A DNA stretch of 6,370 nucleotides from Chloroflexota bacterium (lineage in GTDB: Bacteria; Chloroflexota; Anaerolineae; B4-G1; SLSP01): contig JAKJAB010000212.1 in assembly GCA_022707725.1 (NCBI GenBank), positions 1 to 6,370 of the forward strand, in the 5' to 3' direction. Shown one piece after another: positions 5,701 to 6,370 of this stretch. The translations under genes and the position numbers were made by a program. Numbering within the stretch: the first letter of the stretch is position 1; every line of letters begins with the position of its first letter. Below the pieces are notes generated by a model. That model made no database searches and was not told the origin of the DNA. It was given only the letters and a program-made list of their open reading frames with translations.

Positions 5701-6370
5701 GGCAGGGCCAGGTCGCGGCGCAGGGCTGCCAGCTTTTCGGCGACGGCGCGGCGGAAGGCGCCGACGCGCTGGCCGAGTTCGTAGGCCCGCCAGGGGAAGT
5801 CGCCGCGCCAGAAGGGCATCCGCGGGATCGCGCCGGGCGCTTCGGTCACGGTGACGCGGTTCTCGTCGATGTCCAGCACGCGCCACACCTGCGAGCCGAG
5901 CATCAGCGTGTCGCCGATGCGCGTCTCGAAGACGAATTCCTCGTCCAGTTCGCCGAGTTTGGTCTTGCCGTCGGGCAGGTACGCGCCGAACGCGCCCGTG
6001 TTGGGAATCGTGCCGCCGTTGCTCAACGCCAACAGCCGCGAGCCGGGGAGCGGAGCCAGCTTGTTGTTGACGCGATCCCAGTCCAGCCGGGCGCGCAACT
6101 CGCGGTATGCCTGGCTCGGATAGCGTCCGGCGAGCATCTCCAGCGTCGTCTGGAACGCGCGCGCGGTGAGGTCTGTGTAGGCGTAAGCCTGACGCACCAG
6201 GGAGAAGAGCGCGTCGGCGTCCCACGTCTCCACCGCAACCATAGCGACGACGTGCTGCGCCAGTACGTCCAACGGATGGCGCGGCGTGTGCGTCGGCTCG
6301 ACCGCGCCGCGCAGCATCCCGCCAGCGATGGCCGCCGCCTCGACCACGTCCTCGCGGTGGGTGGGGAAGA
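2775..6370 (-). CDS. lhr: Lhr-type large ATP-dependent helicase, C-terminal part (N-terminus outside window)
   Basis: The minus frame is open from the window edge to a TGA at 2775-2777, about 1197 residues, starting FPTHREDVVEAAAIAGGMLR. The conserved Lhr pattern already runs through the edge, so the GTG at 6347 is not the start; the ATP-binding RecA domains should lie beyond 6370. Numbering from that GTG: a winged-helix region (about 25-80, HPLDVLAQHVVAM), the Lhr beta-barrel (about 85-205, with GTIPNTGAFGAYLPDG and MPFWRGDFPW), the DEAD/H-associated domain (about 275-490, with HSPFGGRVNGPWG and the DDFPIVVETYRDCLQDVLDL block), then the long Lhr C-terminal winged-helix region to the end at GMAWEYKL. 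Lhr proteins are 3'-to-5' translocases that unwind RNA:DNA hybrids in DNA repair; the E. coli C-terminal part has also been reported to have uracil-DNA glycosylase activity. Four palindromic DNA elements lie in frame at about residues 227-251, 615-636, 739-762 and 834-855. Confidence 0.9.
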   Translation of the reverse strand, partial: FPTHREDVVEAAAIAGGMLRGAVEPTHTPRHPLDVLAQHVVAMVAVETWDADALFSLVRQAYAYTDLTARAFQTTLEMLAGRYPSQAYRELRARLDWDRVNNKLAPLPGSRLLALSNGGTIPNTGAFGAYLPDGKTKLGELDEEFVFETRIGDTLMLGSQVWRVLDIDENRVTVTEAPGAIPRMPFWRGDFPWRAYELGQRVGAFRRAVAEKLAALRRDLALPDDTPFKDILDAYRRDTEDAEKNQKELRALCVSAVSSLLTWLRETYALDTNSAWNTLDYLASQLDQTGALATDRSILVEVFTDPLGDPRMVVHSPFGGRVNGPWGLALAGALRERAGINIEVETNDDGILLRLLESDADFPLDVITEMGPAEARERILRELPDSAVFGARFRQNAARALLLPGVGRGKRTPFWLQRLRAKELLQVVRPFDDFPIVVETYRDCLQDVLDLPHLEEVLGGIQRGEVAVTVMETRTPSPVAESLMFNFISTRMYEWDTPKAEQQLQLLTVNRDLLQDLLKDVALDELLRPEAIDAVRGQLQHTAPTALARTAEELAVLLQQMGDLSPSEVAQRALVDPSSWIAHLTGAGRVIGIDIPTATKPEFRWVFAEYETEYKSAFEETSQRIEQILTDNSSVESVKSVEASRRILERFLSYAGPVTLDAIRARYAFPVDWLAAELDRLIAARELVHGHFTPQVEGAPAFEAEFVDRRALEQIHRRTLTILRKEVQPVPFTTYADFLARWQQVIPPLILPGGGEKASPPMGGTEGGSLVKILQQLRALPVVGRIWERDVLPLRLPQYNPAELDALCQSGELVWIGSGEADPRHGRVRFLFRGEGNVFLSTDATDFNGNDKSVESVQSVEAVYEFLKSEGAVFFNDIGEALGLEEKAVESALIELVMAGLVTNDSLEAMRQIVQEGKPQPQAPRQYSSLEADLARRRAELGLDTQPVGYKPAQARYRSARQRVRQRVAQTTQAAPQRWVGRWTLVQRFSIMGKPVSAGERAARQARQLLARYGVVTRECLDNETGSWDWGLIYQELQRQEMRGEVRRGYFVQGLSGAQFALPDVVEQLRALRDATEEAEPIVLNACDPANLYGPTREGSDVLTFTRIPSTWLVQVRGLPVLVAANTGIAITTAPGVDDGTLQRALKALFTHLSSFERRIVVETWNDAPVLDSAGAPLIEAVGGYRYYPGMAWEYKL
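3786..3847. repeat. In-frame palindromic element, AACGGATT family, copy A
   Basis: The left arm 3786-3812 consists of tandem 9-bp units (CAACGGATT, GAACGGATT, CAACGGA). The right arm 3822-3847 carries their complements (TCCGTTAAAATCC, GTTGCATCCGTC), giving a long imperfect hairpin with a loop of about nine bases. Read on the helicase strand it gives STDATDFNGNDKSVESVQSV followed by EA, without a stop. The segment is AT-richer than the surrounding gene. Copy B is at 4443-4504. Confidence 0.8.
4064..4133. repeat. In-frame C7/G7-rich palindromic element
   Basis: The outer arm 4064-4083 pairs with 4113-4132 at 17 of 20 positions. Inside are two further hairpins: C7-ATA-G7 (4077-4093) and CTCCCCCCC/GGGGAG (4101-4118). 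Five homopolymers of seven C or G lie within 70 bp (4065-4071, 4077-4083, 4087-4093, 4103-4109, 4125-4131). On the helicase strand it is translated IPPLILPGGGEKASPPMGGT and then EGGS, a glycine/proline-rich insert. I recall similar C/G-run palindromes dispersed in environmental bacterial genomes, but could not search. Confidence 0.75.
4443..4504. repeat. In-frame palindromic element, AACGGATT family, copy B
   Basis: The left arm 4443-4469 and right arm 4477-4504 are complementary at about 23 of 27 positions, with one bulged base and a seven-base loop (AGAATTA). The left arm is three 9-bp units (CAACGGATT, TAACGGATT, CAACGGA) and differs from the left arm of copy A at a single base. Helicase-strand translation is QRIEQILTDNSSVESVKSVE. 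The SVES-V-x-SVEA peptide is shared with copy A; the other half is read in a different frame. Confidence 0.82.
5596..5668. repeat. In-frame palindromic element, CACCGCAGAGACGCAGAG family
   Basis: Two 29-base arms (5596-5624 and 5640-5668) pair at about 24 positions around a 15-base T-rich loop. The core is ACCGCAGAGAC-x-CAGAG on one side and CTCTG-x-GTCTCTGCGGT on the other. In the helicase frame it reads YRRDTEDAEKNQKELRALCV and then SAVSS. It falls just before the conserved-looking WLRETYALDTNSAWNTLDYL block that leads into the DEAD/H-associated domain. I recognise the CACCGCAGAGACGCAGAG string as one seen dispersed in many environmental bacterial genomes (from memory, unchecked). Confidence 0.82.

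Noticed and set aside
4780..6225. A 481-codon minus-strand open frame overlapping the helicase in another frame
   Set aside because: Low-complexity Arg/Ala/Gly/Pro protein; the overlapping frame carries the clear Lhr domains.
6345..6347. GTG at 6347 as the start of the helicase
   Set aside because: The frame stays open to the window edge and the upstream residues FPTHRED continue the Lhr pattern, so the gene is truncated by the window.

Overview
The window looks like GC-rich bacterial chromosome, most likely an environmental Chloroflexota (Anaerolineae-like) genome. That assignment rests on the style of the housekeeping proteins (a bacterial Lhr, a Mth938-like protein, an archaeal-type NMN adenylyltransferase) and on my recollection of similar proteins; no marker gene here proves it. 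All genes are ordinary protein-coding genes. I see no tRNA, rRNA, CRISPR array or transposase.

Layout. Positions 1-420 (minus strand) hold the N-terminal part of an NMNAT-like adenylyltransferase cut by the window edge. It diverges across 54 bp from a plus-strand THUMP-domain RNA methyltransferase (475-1611), whose only promoter-like signal is a perfect TATAAT 8 bp before the ATG, suggesting a leaderless mRNA. The methyltransferase converges with a minus-strand run read right to left: the C-terminal ~1197 residues of an Lhr-type helicase (6370 to 2775, N-terminus outside the window), a Phd/YefM antitoxin (2714 to 2436), a PIN-domain toxin (2432 to 1977) and a Mth938-like protein (1980 to 1618). 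The antitoxin, toxin and Mth938 genes are tightly packed (3-nt gap, then an ATGA overlap), so the Mth938 gene is probably translated from the toxin-antitoxin mRNA. In front of the antitoxin is a 26-bp near-perfect palindrome with three TGTACA cores at exact 9-bp spacing, a probable autoregulatory operator.

The most unusual content is inside the helicase gene. Four palindromic DNA elements of three unrelated sequence families lie within its reading frame and keep it open: two copies of an AACGGATT-repeat hairpin (3786-3847 and 4443-4504), a C7/G7-rich hairpin (4064-4133) and a CACCGCAGAGACGCAGAG-type hairpin (5596-5668). They are translated into low-complexity peptides between what look like conserved blocks. 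In the two copies of the first family, one arm is read in two different frames and gives different peptides while the DNA stays similar. This indicates that the DNA palindrome, not the peptide, is the unit that spreads. The situation resembles the protein-coding palindromic elements of Rickettsia, but with three families in one host gene.
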